DNA of 52,645 nucleotides from DAOUFU01 sp034429275 (GCA_034429275.1 DAOUFU010000172.1:1-52645), one strand, 5' to 3'; counted from the first letter of the stretch, positions 40,201 through 50,540 are shown. Translations and numbers: made by a program. The notes: generated by a model from the letters alone, not told the origin.

Positions 40201-43129
40201 CGCGGTAAATTCCGCCATTAGGCGGCGTGAAGCTGTACCGGGCTGTGCCATCGCTGCCGGTGGTGACCGAGTCGGTCGCGACCTCGATTTCCTTCCGTTC
40301 CCAGTTATAGCGCCCAAACTGGCCCTCGATCGGGATGCGTTCCCAGCGCAGCTCGACCACCGCGAGGTCAATCTTTTGTCCGGCCAGCGGCTCGCTCTGG
40401 GGCGTCACGGCGATCAGGTCGAGCGTGAGCGGCTGTCCTTCGCGCCCAAAGTAACGGTCGGCGCGCAGTCCGACATACACATTAGCCGGATGGGCCATGA
40501 CCGTAGTGCGCCCGCTGATGTATTGGCCGCTTTCGTCGGTGACGGTGCCCTCGATGCTGATAGTCATGGGAAGGATGCTCGGCGCGGTAGTCACCTGCAC
40601 ATCGGCGATCACCTGCCCATTGGGATCGGTCATTTCCTGGCCGCTACCCAGGCTCAGACCATAGAACCAGTCCTGGGTATCGTCGGTGAAGGAATAGCGT
40701 CCCGGACCCGTGTAGTTGAACCAGGCCACTTCACCCAGGGCATTCCAGCTCAGCGGCGCATCTGCGACCGCGCCGCCGAAGTAGTAGGACGCAGCAATCG
40801 CGGCTTTGAGGTCGTCACCCTGAATGATCTCGCCGTAGTCCGGCGTCACCTCGACCTTATATTCAGGTACGCGGAATTCCGCGACGGTGAAAGTGACCGA
40901 GGCATCATATCCGTGCTTGTAGGTGATGACGATCTCGCCGCTGCCGAGAGGGGCGTCTTCGGGTAGATCAAACTGGCCGCTGAAGGTGCCGAACCCGGTA
41001 ACGGGCAGGCTTCCTTCGTAAAGAACCTGCGCTCCCCAGTTCATGGTGATACTCACCTTGACCTGTTCGGCCTGAGGCAGGGTGTAGGTCATGTCCTGCC
41101 GGTCACGCAGTGCTCCACGATAGTAGACGGTCTGGCCGGGTCGGTAGATCGGGCGGTCGGTGTAAAGATACCCACCAACATCGGGTGGGGTGCTGGCGCT
41201 CCACGAGAACCACACGCCGTAGCCGGGTCGGCCTTCGGCGATGGCATAGATCGAAGAGTACGGCTCGGCGCTTCCCATGCGGAAAATGCCATCTTTGTCG
41301 GTTGTACCACTGCCCATCACGCGCCCATCGAAGGTGTAGACCGTTACCAGCAAGTCAGCCAGTGGCTCGGCGCTTTCGATATCGGTGGCCCAGATCAGAA
41401 TTTCATCGGGGGCGCGCTTCACGGTCAGGTTGGCGGTGACTACGCCCAGGGTAAGCGTTTGGGGATAGTTGTAGTTGGTCGCCAGCATCTGAAGGTAATA
41501 GACACCGGGGGGAAGCTGACCTCCCTCGTCCGAAGCCAGCAGGATTTCATCTACGCCTTGCAGGAAGGGCGCAGCATCGAGCTTCTGGCTCCAGGTGCGT
41601 ATCAGGGTGGCGGCGTTGAGCGCGCGCCGTTGATCATCGGATGACCCGCTGAGCAGCGCCCCGATTTTATCCGCAGGGATGGAATGAAGCGTAAATGCGG
41701 CGGTTGGGTTCGCCGTGACACTGACGGCCACACGGGTATCTTCGCGATACGCGTTGGTGATCATGAACCGCTCGCGCGAGGGCAGGTAGGCGCTCGGCTC
41801 CATGGCACCGGTGGTAAAGCTCAGGGTGTAGTCGGTCTCGATGGCATTGCCGTAAATGTCTTCGGCCCCACGGTAGAAGCGGAGCACATATTCTGTTTCG
41901 GGCTGGGTGGAGAACTGCATATAAAACGCGAAGTCGCCGCTTACCGAGGGTTCCCACTGCAAGCCTTCGGGCTTGATGACCTCAACCTTACCTTCGAAGG
42001 TTTGAGTGTTCATCGGCGATTTGAAATAGAAACCTACTCCGCCACCGGGATAAACGTTGCGCTCGCCGTTGGCCGGAGTGGTGCTCTGAATGCCGGGATA
42101 GGGCACGGTGGTGAAGCTGTAGTTGAATCCCTCTTCCAGCGTGGCTTCGCCGGAAGCACTGGCTGCGGTGGGGGCCAGGCTGATGATATAGACCGATTCG
42201 ATGACCAGCGGCGCGGCAGGCTTGAAGGTCAGCCAGGTGTTATCGCCAGACCAGATGAACTCGCCGGGGACCCGATCGCCGCGAAAGAGCAGGCTGAAAG
42301 CGGCCTCGGTGCTGAGGGGGTCCATCGGTTGGCTGAACTGTACCTCGATAGACGAGTCGAGCCGCACGTTGGTTTGCCCCTGCTGGGGCCGGATATTGAG
42401 CACCTGCGGCGGCAGCGTCTTGAATCGCCAGCGAAAGTCCTGGCGAAGCGTGGCCCCGGTGACATCGGTCAAACCGGCGGGAGCGGTGACGGTGAAGGTG
42501 GTGCCGCCTGCCAGGGGCTTGGCCGGTGTGAAGACGTAGATCGAGGTGTTGACCCAGTCTCCGGTGCCTTCGATCGGCGGATCAAACGTGATCGGCTGCG
42601 GGAGCGATCCCTGCTCACCGGTGGACAGCAGCGGCACGACGGGCCGGTTGAAAGCGATGGTGATCGTCGCGTCCGCCGCGATGCCCTCGGTATCGGGTGC
42701 GGGGATGACCGTGCTGACTTCAAGATAGCCGACGGTCTGGACGAAGAAAGAATAGGCGTCCTCAAGGGGCAGCCCATTGGCTGCCTGCGCGCCCACAGCC
42801 AATGTGATGGTGTAACGTGTCGCACGTTCCCAGCCACCCTCTGGCAGTACTTCCAGCGTACGATCGTCGCGCCAGGTAAAGCTCATAGGCGCGGCGGGGT
42901 CGATTTGCCAGGCGGCTTCAACGCTCGCGCGGTCCATCGCCTGATCAAAGGTGATAGTCACCGCCTGCGAAGGGGCCACTTCTTCGCCCGGATAGGGCCA
43001 TACGTCGATGATGTGGGGGGGCAGAGCGTCTGATCCGTTCTGCGCCAGGACATGGCCGGCCAGTGCCAGCAGTGCCGCCCCGATCAGCAGGGCTGTACCC
43101 CGCCTTAACAAGCGTTTTGCATGGTTCAC
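37238..43129 (-). CDS. Bacterial alpha-2-macroglobulin-like protein
   Basis: Large secreted protease-trapping protein, 1963 residues. A signal peptide (TALLIGAALLALAGHVLA, about 12-29) ends in a signal-peptidase I-type site, with no lipobox cysteine, unlike the E. coli lipoprotein form. N-terminal Ig-like repeats (about 35-450: each with ITFDQAMD, FNRPVV or QFSQPMD strands) precede MG domains, A2M core DFRQTPLWSPHLVTDATGRA and a thioester-type motif CIEQ with C1479 and Q1482 in EHQCIEQTVSRFLP. The C-terminus is beta-rich. No PBP1C gene lies beside it, though these often pair. A minus-strand TATAAT at 43237-43232 may be its -10 box. Confidence 0.93.
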   Translation of the reverse strand: MNHAKRLLRRGTALLIGAALLALAGHVLAQNGSDALPPHIIDVWPYPGEEVAPSQAVTITFDQAMDRASVEAAWQIDPAAPMSFTWRDDRTLEVLPEGGWERATRYTITLAVGAQAANGLPLEDAYSFFVQTVGYLEVSTVIPAPDTEGIAADATITIAFNRPVVPLLSTGEQGSLPQPITFDPPIEGTGDWVNTSIYVFTPAKPLAGGTTFTVTAPAGLTDVTGATLRQDFRWRFKTLPPQVLNIRPQQGQTNVRLDSSIEVQFSQPMDPLSTEAAFSLLFRGDRVPGEFIWSGDNTWLTFKPAAPLVIESVYIISLAPTAASASGEATLEEGFNYSFTTVPYPGIQSTTPANGERNVYPGGGVGFYFKSPMNTQTFEGKVEVIKPEGLQWEPSVSGDFAFYMQFSTQPETEYVLRFYRGAEDIYGNAIETDYTLSFTTGAMEPSAYLPSRERFMITNAYREDTRVAVSVTANPTAAFTLHSIPADKIGALLSGSSDDQRRALNAATLIRTWSQKLDAAPFLQGVDEILLASDEGGQLPPGVYYLQMLATNYNYPQTLTLGVVTANLTVKRAPDEILIWATDIESAEPLADLLVTVYTFDGRVMGSGTTDKDGIFRMGSAEPYSSIYAIAEGRPGYGVWFSWSASTPPDVGGYLYTDRPIYRPGQTVYYRGALRDRQDMTYTLPQAEQVKVSITMNWGAQVLYEGSLPVTGFGTFSGQFDLPEDAPLGSGEIVITYKHGYDASVTFTVAEFRVPEYKVEVTPDYGEIIQGDDLKAAIAASYYFGGAVADAPLSWNALGEVAWFNYTGPGRYSFTDDTQDWFYGLSLGSGQEMTDPNGQVIADVQVTTAPSILPMTISIEGTVTDESGQYISGRTTVMAHPANVYVGLRADRYFGREGQPLTLDLIAVTPQSEPLAGQKIDLAVVELRWERIPIEGQFGRYNWERKEIEVATDSVTTGSDGTARYSFTPPNGGIYRVRAVSRDEYERVNSSTMRFWVTGQTSVWWGEPSDTIDLIANQDSYEAGQTAEILVPIPFSGVSYVLMTAERAGIQQAEVFRVEGSTLIYQLPITEAHVPTVYVTATLMKGTDEENLNPSYKVGQITLNVTPVNQRIEVTVTPSATRAQPGDTVTLDVKTVDSRGEPVSAEVGITVTDLAILSLMPPNSGPIESAFYGQQGLYVDTGVALSALLDTMIDELLKEQENRERLYAQTPSAMPTATLGGAMDMADGMVVAEMAAMPVTGGGPSQPEVTVRQDFRQTPLWSPHLVTDATGRASITLTLPDNLTTWRVDARGLTTATQVGDTTVDVMSTLPLLTRPVAPRFFVVGDRVTLASVINNNTDSPQTVQATLEASGVTFESDSTQSITIPAGQRARAEWVVVVEDVPYVDLTFYAIGADGFSDASKPTLATGPEGTIPVYRYTAPDTVGTGGVLRTEGARTEAISLPPRLDVDQGELTIKVDPSLAATTIDALDYLRNYEHQCIEQTVSRFLPNIITFRALRGLGIDDPELEANLRAALDYALDRLAKEQNPDGGWGWFARMESNPYVTAYAALGLIEARDAGFDFDTSMIDRAVNFVRSQSERPNTDTPAYRLNRLAFYAYVLGRGGYASQRDLDVLLEYRLEMDYWARAFLLMAYHEVNPEAPAITQLISDLQSGAILSATGAHWEEAELDWWNWSSDTRTTALALSALARVQPNHDLLPNVVRWLMVARQGDHWPTTQETAWAVMGLTDWMVASGELEGNYDYAVTLNGDLLGEGTVTPDTVREGKVLRVAVSDLLKDEINRLTLIRGEGEGVLYYTAHLKTRLWASEAKPISRGLSVTREYFSANGDPITQAKVGDVITVRVTINLSQEIYYFVLEDPIPAGTEPVNTSLLTTSQLSETPTIRPTYDPFWYWGWWVWDHTEMRDEKVNLYADFLPRGTYVYTYQVQASVPGEFQTMPSHGYAFYFPEVFGRGAGTLFTVTPAE

Positions 43130-43331
43130 GGTGAGTCTCTCCCTCTTGTGAGCTAATCGTTGTAGTAGTGAGACGCTGCCGGGTGGTCGAAAGTTCCCGC
43201 GCGATCATCGGCGGGTGGATGTTCGTTTCTCATTATAGACAGAATCTGACAACGCCATGAATCGCCGGACCGTGTTACACTCAGGGTAGAGTGACCTGTG
43301 ATTTATCCACGAGCAAGAAAGGCTGTCTAGC

Positions 43332-44885
<1,554 letters not shown>

Positions 44886-44903
44886 GTTCTGCGCCGGTGC
44901 CGG

Positions 44904-46019
44904 TCAGCCGATCAGCGCGCGCAGGTCTTCCAGCGTCTCCGCCGAGTTGAGCGCGATTCCCCGTTCGGTCAACAGCGCCTGGACCTGTGATTCGAACTGG
45001 CGAGTCAGGTGGGCGAGTTGGTCAATATCGCGCGCGGCGACGGCATCCCATAAATCGGGAAAGCCGAGGCGATCGGAGGCGGCCCTGAATTCACCCAGCA
45101 GGCAGGTGTCGCTGCAGGATAGACGGTCCTCGGTAGAGGCGAGCATCACGGCCAGTTCCCTCTGCATCTGCGCGGCTACGACCGAGGCGTTGACCCAGTC
45201 GCGGCGCTCACACGCGCTCAGGATTTTGTTCACATACTCTTTGATGGCCGGATAGTACCCGACAAACGTATCAGGGCCGCCAGGGATCGGGCACGCGCGT
45301 GTTTCGGTGAGCAGCAAGGTGCGCGTCTCGGCAGCGAGTCGTTCGGCCTGATCGCGCACTTTTGCCAGGTTGGATTCCAGCAGCAATGCCTGGATTCGTT
45401 CACCCAGGTGAGCGGGCCGGATCGCCAGGCGCTCGATCTGCGAGAGGTCTGAGGCCCAATTCTTGACCAGAAAGGTCTGGTTCATCAGCGCCAGGCAGTC
45501 GAGCACGGCGTCGATCACCTGGACGACCGCCCATTGTGCACTCGCACGATCCTGAGATACTGCCGCAGTCATGATGCGGTAGAGCGGCGCAGCCACCGAA
45601 TCAAACACCTCCTGGGCAAGCCGGATCATTTCGGGGCGGCTTTCGGGCTGCTGCAGGCGGGCAATTGTCGCTTGCAGGGTGGCAAAGCGCGCTTCGTCCT
45701 CTGGAGAGCGGGCGTGGAGGATTTTGGCGTTGGCGATGATCGAAGGCGCTACCGCCCAACGATGACGCCCAGACGCGATCCGCCCGGCGAATTCCCACGA
45801 GATTCCCCAGAACTCAAATGGGCACTCTTGAAAGATTATCGAACGGTACAGAGCCTCGCCTTTCCCGTCGTCGGGGATGTAATACAGGTCGAGGTCGGAG
45901 CGCGGGCCGGCTGTCCCGGTGGCATGTGACCCATAGTACACGATCAACGCCACATCGTCGGCTGCCTGGCGGCGTACGAGGTCTACAAGCAGGTCGGCGA
46001 CGGCGAATACATCGGGCAT
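44904..46019 (-). CDS. Nucleotidyltransferase-fold protein
   Basis: 371 residues. The N-terminus has the polymerase-beta-like signature YGSHATGTAGPRSDLDLYYI (about 29-48), with GS and the DLD acidic pair of nucleotidyltransferases. The rest is mostly alpha-helical and not recognised; it has a cysteine cluster (SCSDTCLLGE, and CPIPGG) that could bind metal. It could transfer a nucleotide to a protein or small molecule, as antibiotic nucleotidyltransferases and MNT-type toxin-neutralising enzymes do, but no HEPN partner gene is adjacent. ATG 46019 follows GGGAG. Confidence 0.7.
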   Translation of the reverse strand: MPDVFAVADLLVDLVRRQAADDVALIVYYGSHATGTAGPRSDLDLYYIPDDGKGEALYRSIIFQECPFEFWGISWEFAGRIASGRHRWAVAPSIIANAKILHARSPEDEARFATLQATIARLQQPESRPEMIRLAQEVFDSVAAPLYRIMTAAVSQDRASAQWAVVQVIDAVLDCLALMNQTFLVKNWASDLSQIERLAIRPAHLGERIQALLLESNLAKVRDQAERLAAETRTLLLTETRACPIPGGPDTFVGYYPAIKEYVNKILSACERRDWVNASVVAAQMQRELAVMLASTEDRLSCSDTCLLGEFRAASDRLGFPDLWDAVAARDIDQLAHLTRQFESQVQALLTERGIALNSAETLEDLRALIG

Positions 46020-46285
46020 GAGGATCTCCCAAACAGCGGGGGCGGGGAATATCCGGCCAAGTATAGCGTGGATTTTGCCTTCAGGCAGGCGATTTGTTCA
46101 AGGCATCGGGAGGATACTGCTCCCTTCCCAAGTTTCTGGGGGAGCGCTCTCAGAATTGGAACTTTGAGTCGGTAGGTTGCGTATACACAGCTAAATGATG
46201 AGTTCTCTGCGGTGACGCACACCGGTCGAGCAGGAGGATCGCGGGCTGCACACCGCCAGAGGCGAATGACTGAAGGCACAATGCC

Positions 46286-46669
46286 ATGTTGACCGAACTC
46301 GCGCATGTGGACCCGACTCAAGTGGAACTTGTCGAAGTGATTGGGCGGCTGGATTCGGAGAAGGGGCAGGCGCTCGCCCAGGCCCTCAGCGAGATTGTGG
46401 ATCGCCATCGCACCCATATCATCCTCGATCTGAGCCGCGTGGATTATATGAACAGCATGGGGCTGCGCGAATTGTTCTTTGCTTTGCGCCGCGCGCAGGC
46501 TTGCGGGGTGCGTCTTTATGTGGTGAACCCCAGCGAGCGCGTACGTACCCTGCTGGAGTTGGTGGGACTGGATGGAATCGTGCCGATCTGTGACGGCTCA
46601 TCGTGGGACCTGACACAGCTTCCCGCGCCGCACCGGGCCGCGCTCTACCATCAAACGCATTACTGTTGA
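46286..46669 (+). CDS. STAS-domain anti-sigma factor antagonist
   Basis: 127 residues, one STAS domain. The expected phosphorylation site is S57 in YMNSMGLRELFFALRR, with the strand ELVEVIGRLDSEKG before it and VNPSERVRTLLELVGLDGIV after it. In the SpoIIAA/RsbV family dephospho protein binds an anti-sigma kinase to free a sigma factor. No cognate kinase or sigma gene lies next to it. ATG 46286; a standard promoter was not evident in the 266 bases upstream, which contain no other gene. Confidence 0.88.
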   Translation: MLTELAHVDPTQVELVEVIGRLDSEKGQALAQALSEIVDRHRTHIILDLSRVDYMNSMGLRELFFALRRAQACGVRLYVVNPSERVRTLLELVGLDGIVPICDGSSWDLTQLPAPHRAALYHQTHYC

Positions 46670-46714
46670 GGGACAGTAGGTGAGCGGCACAGGCATGAAT
46701 TTTGTTCATGGATA

Positions 46715-46743
46715 TTGACAAATCAAATTCCCTGTGTTACGCT
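46715..46743 (+). promoter_or_regulatory. Promoter of the SAM riboswitch-metYX unit
   Basis: TTGACA (46715-46720), a 17-base spacer and TACGCT (46738-46743). Transcription would begin near 46750, about 30 bases before the aptamer. Confidence 0.65.
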
Positions 46744-46779
46744 TTCCCCCAGTTAACAATCTCATAGCAGCTTTGCCCG

Positions 46780-46898
46780 CTTATCCAGAGAGGTGGAGGG
46801 ACCGGCCCTGTGAAACCTCGGCAACCACAAACAAAGGCGAGAGCCTTTGCACGTATAGGTGCCAATTCCGGCAGAATGTATTTCTGGAAGATGAGAGG
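46780..46898 (+). promoter_or_regulatory. SAM-I riboswitch aptamer
   Basis: Matches the SAM-I (S-box) consensus in order: CTTATCCAGAGAGGTGGAGG, GGACCGGCCCTGTGAAACC, CGGCAACC, the variable hairpin AAAGGCGAGAGCCTTT, GGTGCCAATTCCGGCAGA and the closing GATGAGAG. P1 pairs CTTATC with GATGAG. It binds S-adenosylmethionine and, with the terminator at 46931, should stop transcription of the methionine genes when SAM is high. Confidence 0.96.
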
Positions 46899-46930
46899 GG
46901 GTTGATAGAGGTATGTGTCTGTACAACGTC

Positions 46931-46961
46931 AAATCCTTCTCGCTCCGAGAAGGATTTTTTT
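46931..46961 (+). terminator. Riboswitch expression-platform terminator
   Basis: AAATCCTTCTCG (46931-46942) pairs with CGAGAAGGATTT (46946-46957) around CTC, followed by a run of T. Located between the SAM-I aptamer and metY, so it is the likely SAM-controlled terminator; in low SAM an antiterminator made with the P1 3' strand should form. Confidence 0.9.
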
Positions 46962-47070
46962 GTTGTTCAGCCAGCTGCTCGGAGAAGACGAGGTACGCCT
47001 GCTAAGCGATTGTGACACGACGTAGTGACATCGTATTCACCATCACATACCGCCTTAGGAGAGAAGACTC

Positions 47071-48408
47071 ATGACGAATAACAACGGCTCGAATGGTTCC
47101 AGTGCGCGGCAGTTCAAGTTCAATACCCAGGCACTGCACGCCGGGTACAGCCCCGACCCGACTACAGGCGCGCGAGCCGTGCCGATCTACCAGACCACGT
47201 CCTACGCTTTCCGCGATACGGATCACGCGGCGGCGCTGTTTGCTCTGCAAGAGCCGGGCAATATCTACACACGCATCATGAACCCCACCAACGACGTAGT
47301 CGAACAGCGGCTCGCGGCGTTGGAAGGCGGGATCGGTGCGCTGGTCACGGCATCAGGTCAGGCGGCAGAGACGCTGGCCATCCTGACGCTGTGCAACAGC
47401 GGCGATGAGGTGATCGCGACCAGTTCGCTGTATGGCGGCACCTATACGCTGTTTTCGCAAAGCCTCAAGCGCCTGGGCATCACTGTGCACTTTGTCACCG
47501 ACAACAACCCGGCGAGCTATGAAGCGCTGATCAATGACCGGACCCGGCTGATCTACCTGGAGACGATCGGCAACCCGAAGCTCGAAATCCCGGATTTTGA
47601 AGGGATCACACGGGTTGCGCACGCGCACGGCCTGCCGGTGATTTGCGACAATACCTTCGCCACGCCTTACCTGTGCCGCCCCTTTGATCACGGGGTCGAT
47701 ATTGTCGTGCACTCCACCACCAAGTGGATTGGGGGGCATGGGTTGAGCATCGGCGGTGTGATCGTGGACTCTGGTCGTTTCGACTGGAAAGCCAGTGGTC
47801 GTCACAACGGCATTGTGGAGCCGGAACCGGCCTATCATGGGGCGGTGCTGGCCGATGTGTTGGGTCCGGCGGCGTTCATCGGGCGGGCGCGCGTGGTCGG
47901 CCTGCGCGATTTTGGAGCCAGCCAGGCTCCGTTCAACAGCTTCCTGAACCTTATCGGCATCGAAACACTGGCCCTGCGGATGCAGCGCCACGTGGAGAAT
48001 GCCCAGGCAGTCGCCGAACACCTGGCGGCTCACCCGGCGGTGGCATGGGTGAATTACCCCGGCCTGCCCAATCATGAGAGCTACGAACGCGCCAAACGCT
48101 ATCTTCCCAAAGGGGCGGGTGCTGTGATCGGCTTTGGCATCAAAGGTGGGCGTGCGGCAGGCCGCAGCTTCATCGATCATCTCAAACTGTTCTCCCACCT
48201 GGCGAATGTGGGCGACGCTCGTTCGCTGGCCATCCATCCGGCGACTACCACGCACCAGCAGCTTAGTCCTGAAGAACAGGTGGCGTCTGGGGTGACGGAT
48301 GACTACGTGCGGCTGGCGATCGGCATCGAAGACATCGATGACATCTTGTGGGACCTGGACCAGGCGCTGGCAGTGGCGCAGCGCGAGACGGCAACCGCGG
48401 TACGATAA
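47071..48408 (+). CDS. metY: O-acetylhomoserine sulfhydrylase
   Basis: PLP enzyme of the Cys/Met metabolism family that makes homocysteine from O-acetylhomoserine and sulfide. 445 residues, the usual MetY length. PLP lysine is K218 in HSTTKWIGGHG; other motifs include the N-terminal TQALHAGYSPDPTTGARAVP, YTRIMNPTNDVVEQRLAALE, TASGQAAE and the C-terminal YVRLAIGIEDIDDILWDLDQ. Its position under a SAM-I riboswitch and before metX supports methionine synthesis over cysteine synthesis. ATG 47071 follows TTAGGAGAGA. Confidence 0.95.
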   Translation: MTNNNGSNGSSARQFKFNTQALHAGYSPDPTTGARAVPIYQTTSYAFRDTDHAAALFALQEPGNIYTRIMNPTNDVVEQRLAALEGGIGALVTASGQAAETLAILTLCNSGDEVIATSSLYGGTYTLFSQSLKRLGITVHFVTDNNPASYEALINDRTRLIYLETIGNPKLEIPDFEGITRVAHAHGLPVICDNTFATPYLCRPFDHGVDIVVHSTTKWIGGHGLSIGGVIVDSGRFDWKASGRHNGIVEPEPAYHGAVLADVLGPAAFIGRARVVGLRDFGASQAPFNSFLNLIGIETLALRMQRHVENAQAVAEHLAAHPAVAWVNYPGLPNHESYERAKRYLPKGAGAVIGFGIKGGRAAGRSFIDHLKLFSHLANVGDARSLAIHPATTTHQQLSPEEQVASGVTDDYVRLAIGIEDIDDILWDLDQALAVAQRETATAVR

Positions 48409-48428
48409 CTGAAGAGGATACGGCCTGT

Positions 48429-49640
48429 ATGACTGCAACACTGCCTTCCCGAACATCGTCTTCGCTCCCCCGGTCCTGGCGGCAGACGGGCCGACGCCTC
48501 TTCCCACCGAATTCGGTGGGGCTGGTGGAGCGCCAGATCGCGCAGTTTGACACGCCATTGGCGCTGCGCAGCGGCGGCACGCTGGACTCGTTCACGCTGG
48601 CGTATGAGACGTATGGCACACTGAATGCCGAACGCAGCAACGCGATCCTGATCTGCCACGCACTGTCTGGGGATGCACATGTTGCCGGATACCACACCAC
48701 CAACCCGGATGAAAAGCCGGGTTGGTGGGATGACGCGGTAGGGCCGGGCAAGATGTTCGACACTAACCGCTATTTTGTGATTTGCTCAAATGTACTGGGC
48801 GGCTGCCAGGGCAGCACCGGCCCGTCCAGCATCGCCCCCGATGGCCGTCCATACGCGCTGCGCTTCCCTGTGGTAACGGTAGAAGATATGGTTCATGCTC
48901 AGCGCCACCTGCTCGACCGGCTGGATATTCCCACGTTGTTCGCAGTAGCCGGGGGCAGCATGGGCGGGATGCAGGCGCTCCAGTGGTCGGTGAGCTACCC
49001 CGATCGTGTGCGCTCGGTGATCTTTCTGGCCAGCTCGGCGCGCTCTTCTGCTCAACACATTGCCTTCAACGAGACCGGCAGGCAGGCTATATACGCCGAT
49101 CCGAACTGGAAGGGTGGCGACTACTACGGCGGTCCTGCCCCCGAAAAAGGGCTGGCGGTGGCACGCATGATGGCTCACATCACCTACATGAGCGAGACCT
49201 CGCTGGAGCGCAAGTTCGGACGACGCTTGCAGGGGCACACGGCACTGCCCTACACGTTTTCCGAGCCAGAGTTCGCGGTCGAGAGCTACCTGGCCCACCA
49301 GGGCGAAAAGTTCGTTCAGCGGTTCGATGCCAACAGCTACCTGTATATCACCAAAGCCATCGACTATTACGACCTGGGCGCGGATTATGGGTCTCTGGAA
49401 GCAGCGGTTAGTCATGCGCGCTGTCCGTTCTTGGTCGTGAGCTTTTCGAGCGACTGGCTGTATACAGCGGAGCAGGCTCAGACGCTGGTCCGGGCGTTGG
49501 AGCAGGTGGGGCGAGAAGTCGAATACCATCATGTGGATGCGCCATTTGGGCACGATTCGTTCCTGGTGGAAGTGGATAGGATGGAGCAGGTGGTAGGTGG
49601 CTTTCTGGTGCGGATGGCACGGCGCGTGCAGGCGAAATGA
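48429..49640 (+). CDS. metX: Homoserine O-acetyltransferase
   Basis: Makes the O-acetylhomoserine used by MetY, from homoserine and acetyl-CoA. 403 residues, alpha/beta hydrolase fold. Nucleophile S177 in AGGSMGGMQALQW; the acid is probably in SFSSDWLYT and the histidine in FGHDSFL. Other landmarks: LAYETYGTLNAERSNAILIC, HALSGDAH, NVLGGCQGSTGPSS. MetX and serine O-acetyltransferase-like succinyl enzymes can be confused; the metY neighbour favours acetyl transfer. ATG 48429 follows GAAGAGGA and lies 21 bases after metY; the upstream frame overlapping metY is not coding. Confidence 0.93.
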   Translation: MTATLPSRTSSSLPRSWRQTGRRLFPPNSVGLVERQIAQFDTPLALRSGGTLDSFTLAYETYGTLNAERSNAILICHALSGDAHVAGYHTTNPDEKPGWWDDAVGPGKMFDTNRYFVICSNVLGGCQGSTGPSSIAPDGRPYALRFPVVTVEDMVHAQRHLLDRLDIPTLFAVAGGSMGGMQALQWSVSYPDRVRSVIFLASSARSSAQHIAFNETGRQAIYADPNWKGGDYYGGPAPEKGLAVARMMAHITYMSETSLERKFGRRLQGHTALPYTFSEPEFAVESYLAHQGEKFVQRFDANSYLYITKAIDYYDLGADYGSLEAAVSHARCPFLVVSFSSDWLYTAEQAQTLVRALEQVGREVEYHHVDAPFGHDSFLVEVDRMEQVVGGFLVRMARRVQAK

Positions 49641-49665
49641 ACACATCCGAAAAACAGATAGTCGA

Positions 49666-49704
49666 AAAAAACAGCAGGTGACGCGAAGCGGCCTGCTGTT
49701 TTTT
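49666..49704. terminator. Bidirectional terminator between metX and iolB
   Basis: ACAGCAGG (49671-49678) pairs with CCTGCTGT (49692-49699), with A and T runs on each side so that both strands read hairpin plus T-run. It ends metYX on the plus strand and the iolB gene on the minus strand. Confidence 0.8.
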
Positions 49705-49724
49705 GTGCGAGTGTGTGGAGTGGG

Positions 49725-50540
49725 TTAGTGACCCAGAGCGCGCAGCATTGGCACGGTTTTGCTAACCCAGCCGTGATCGGGGTCTTCAGAGACGGCCTGA
49801 ATGCGATGCTCACCGGCCAGGAACCACAGGTAATAAGAGGTGAAGCCCGGCGCGCATGCGTAGGTATGATAGCCGTAAGGCAGCATCAAGATCGTATTAT
49901 CGCGCACGGTGAAGTTGTGATCGAGTGTATCGGTATAGAAGCGCGCAATGCCGAAGCCGTTGTTTGGCGTCACCTTGAAGAAATACATTTCTTCATGATA
50001 GGCCTCATGCGGCAGGTTATCGACCTCGTGCTTGTGGGCGGGGTAGGTGCTCCAGTTGCCGCTTGGGGTGAAGGTCTCGCCCACGATCAGGCGTTGTGCA
50101 GGGAGCGTAGGCTGGCTGCTGGCAGTCAGAATCTGGTTGAAGTTGCGCGAAAAATTCGCCGCACCCCAGACTCCGCTCACGACTTTGTCTGGCCCGATGA
50201 CATACGGATCGGTTTTTAGCTCACTGGGGGCACTGCACAGTGCAATCTGAACGGCCCCTTCGCCTGTGATGGCATAGGTGCTGCCCGCGGGCATATACAC
50301 CGAGTGCGGCTTGCCCGAAAAAACATTCGGTCGCCCGCCCACCCCCTTGAAAGAGTGTCCACCAACCTCGAAGCTTGCCACGCCGCCCAGGATGACGGCC
50401 AACACTTCGCGGTTTGCGGTGGCACCGCTTACCTGCTCACCGGGGCCGAGCACGACCAGTTCAAAATCTAGCAGTTTGCAGGGGTTTTCCGAGAGCTTGT
50501 TGACGCCCGGTTTGGACTCTACGGATACAAAATAGTTCAT
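49725..50540 (-). CDS. iolB: 5-deoxy-glucuronate isomerase
   Basis: Isomerase of myo-inositol catabolism (5-deoxy-glucuronate to 2-deoxy-5-keto-gluconate). 271 residues of the KduI/IolB double-cupin family. The metal-binding stretch is YPAHKHEVDN...AYHEEMYFFKV (H and E ligands), with MLPYGYHTY and the late YYLWFLAGEHR. ATG 50540 (MNYFVSVES) follows AAAGGAGAAGG; an earlier ATG at 50573 adds unconserved residues. No other iol genes lie beside it. It is preceded by a promoter with two operator-like palindromes. A related isomerase with other sugar substrates is an alternative. Confidence 0.92.
   Translation of the reverse strand: MNYFVSVESKPGVNKLSENPCKLLDFELVVLGPGEQVSGATANREVLAVILGGVASFEVGGHSFKGVGGRPNVFSGKPHSVYMPAGSTYAITGEGAVQIALCSAPSELKTDPYVIGPDKVVSGVWGAANFSRNFNQILTASSQPTLPAQRLIVGETFTPSGNWSTYPAHKHEVDNLPHEAYHEEMYFFKVTPNNGFGIARFYTDTLDHNFTVRDNTILMLPYGYHTYACAPGFTSYYLWFLAGEHRIQAVSEDPDHGWVSKTVPMLRALGH

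Noticed and set aside
44904..46019. MNT-HEPN toxin-antitoxin pair
   Set aside because: A nucleotidyltransferase motif exists, but there is no adjacent HEPN-type gene; neighbours are pncB and a STAS protein.
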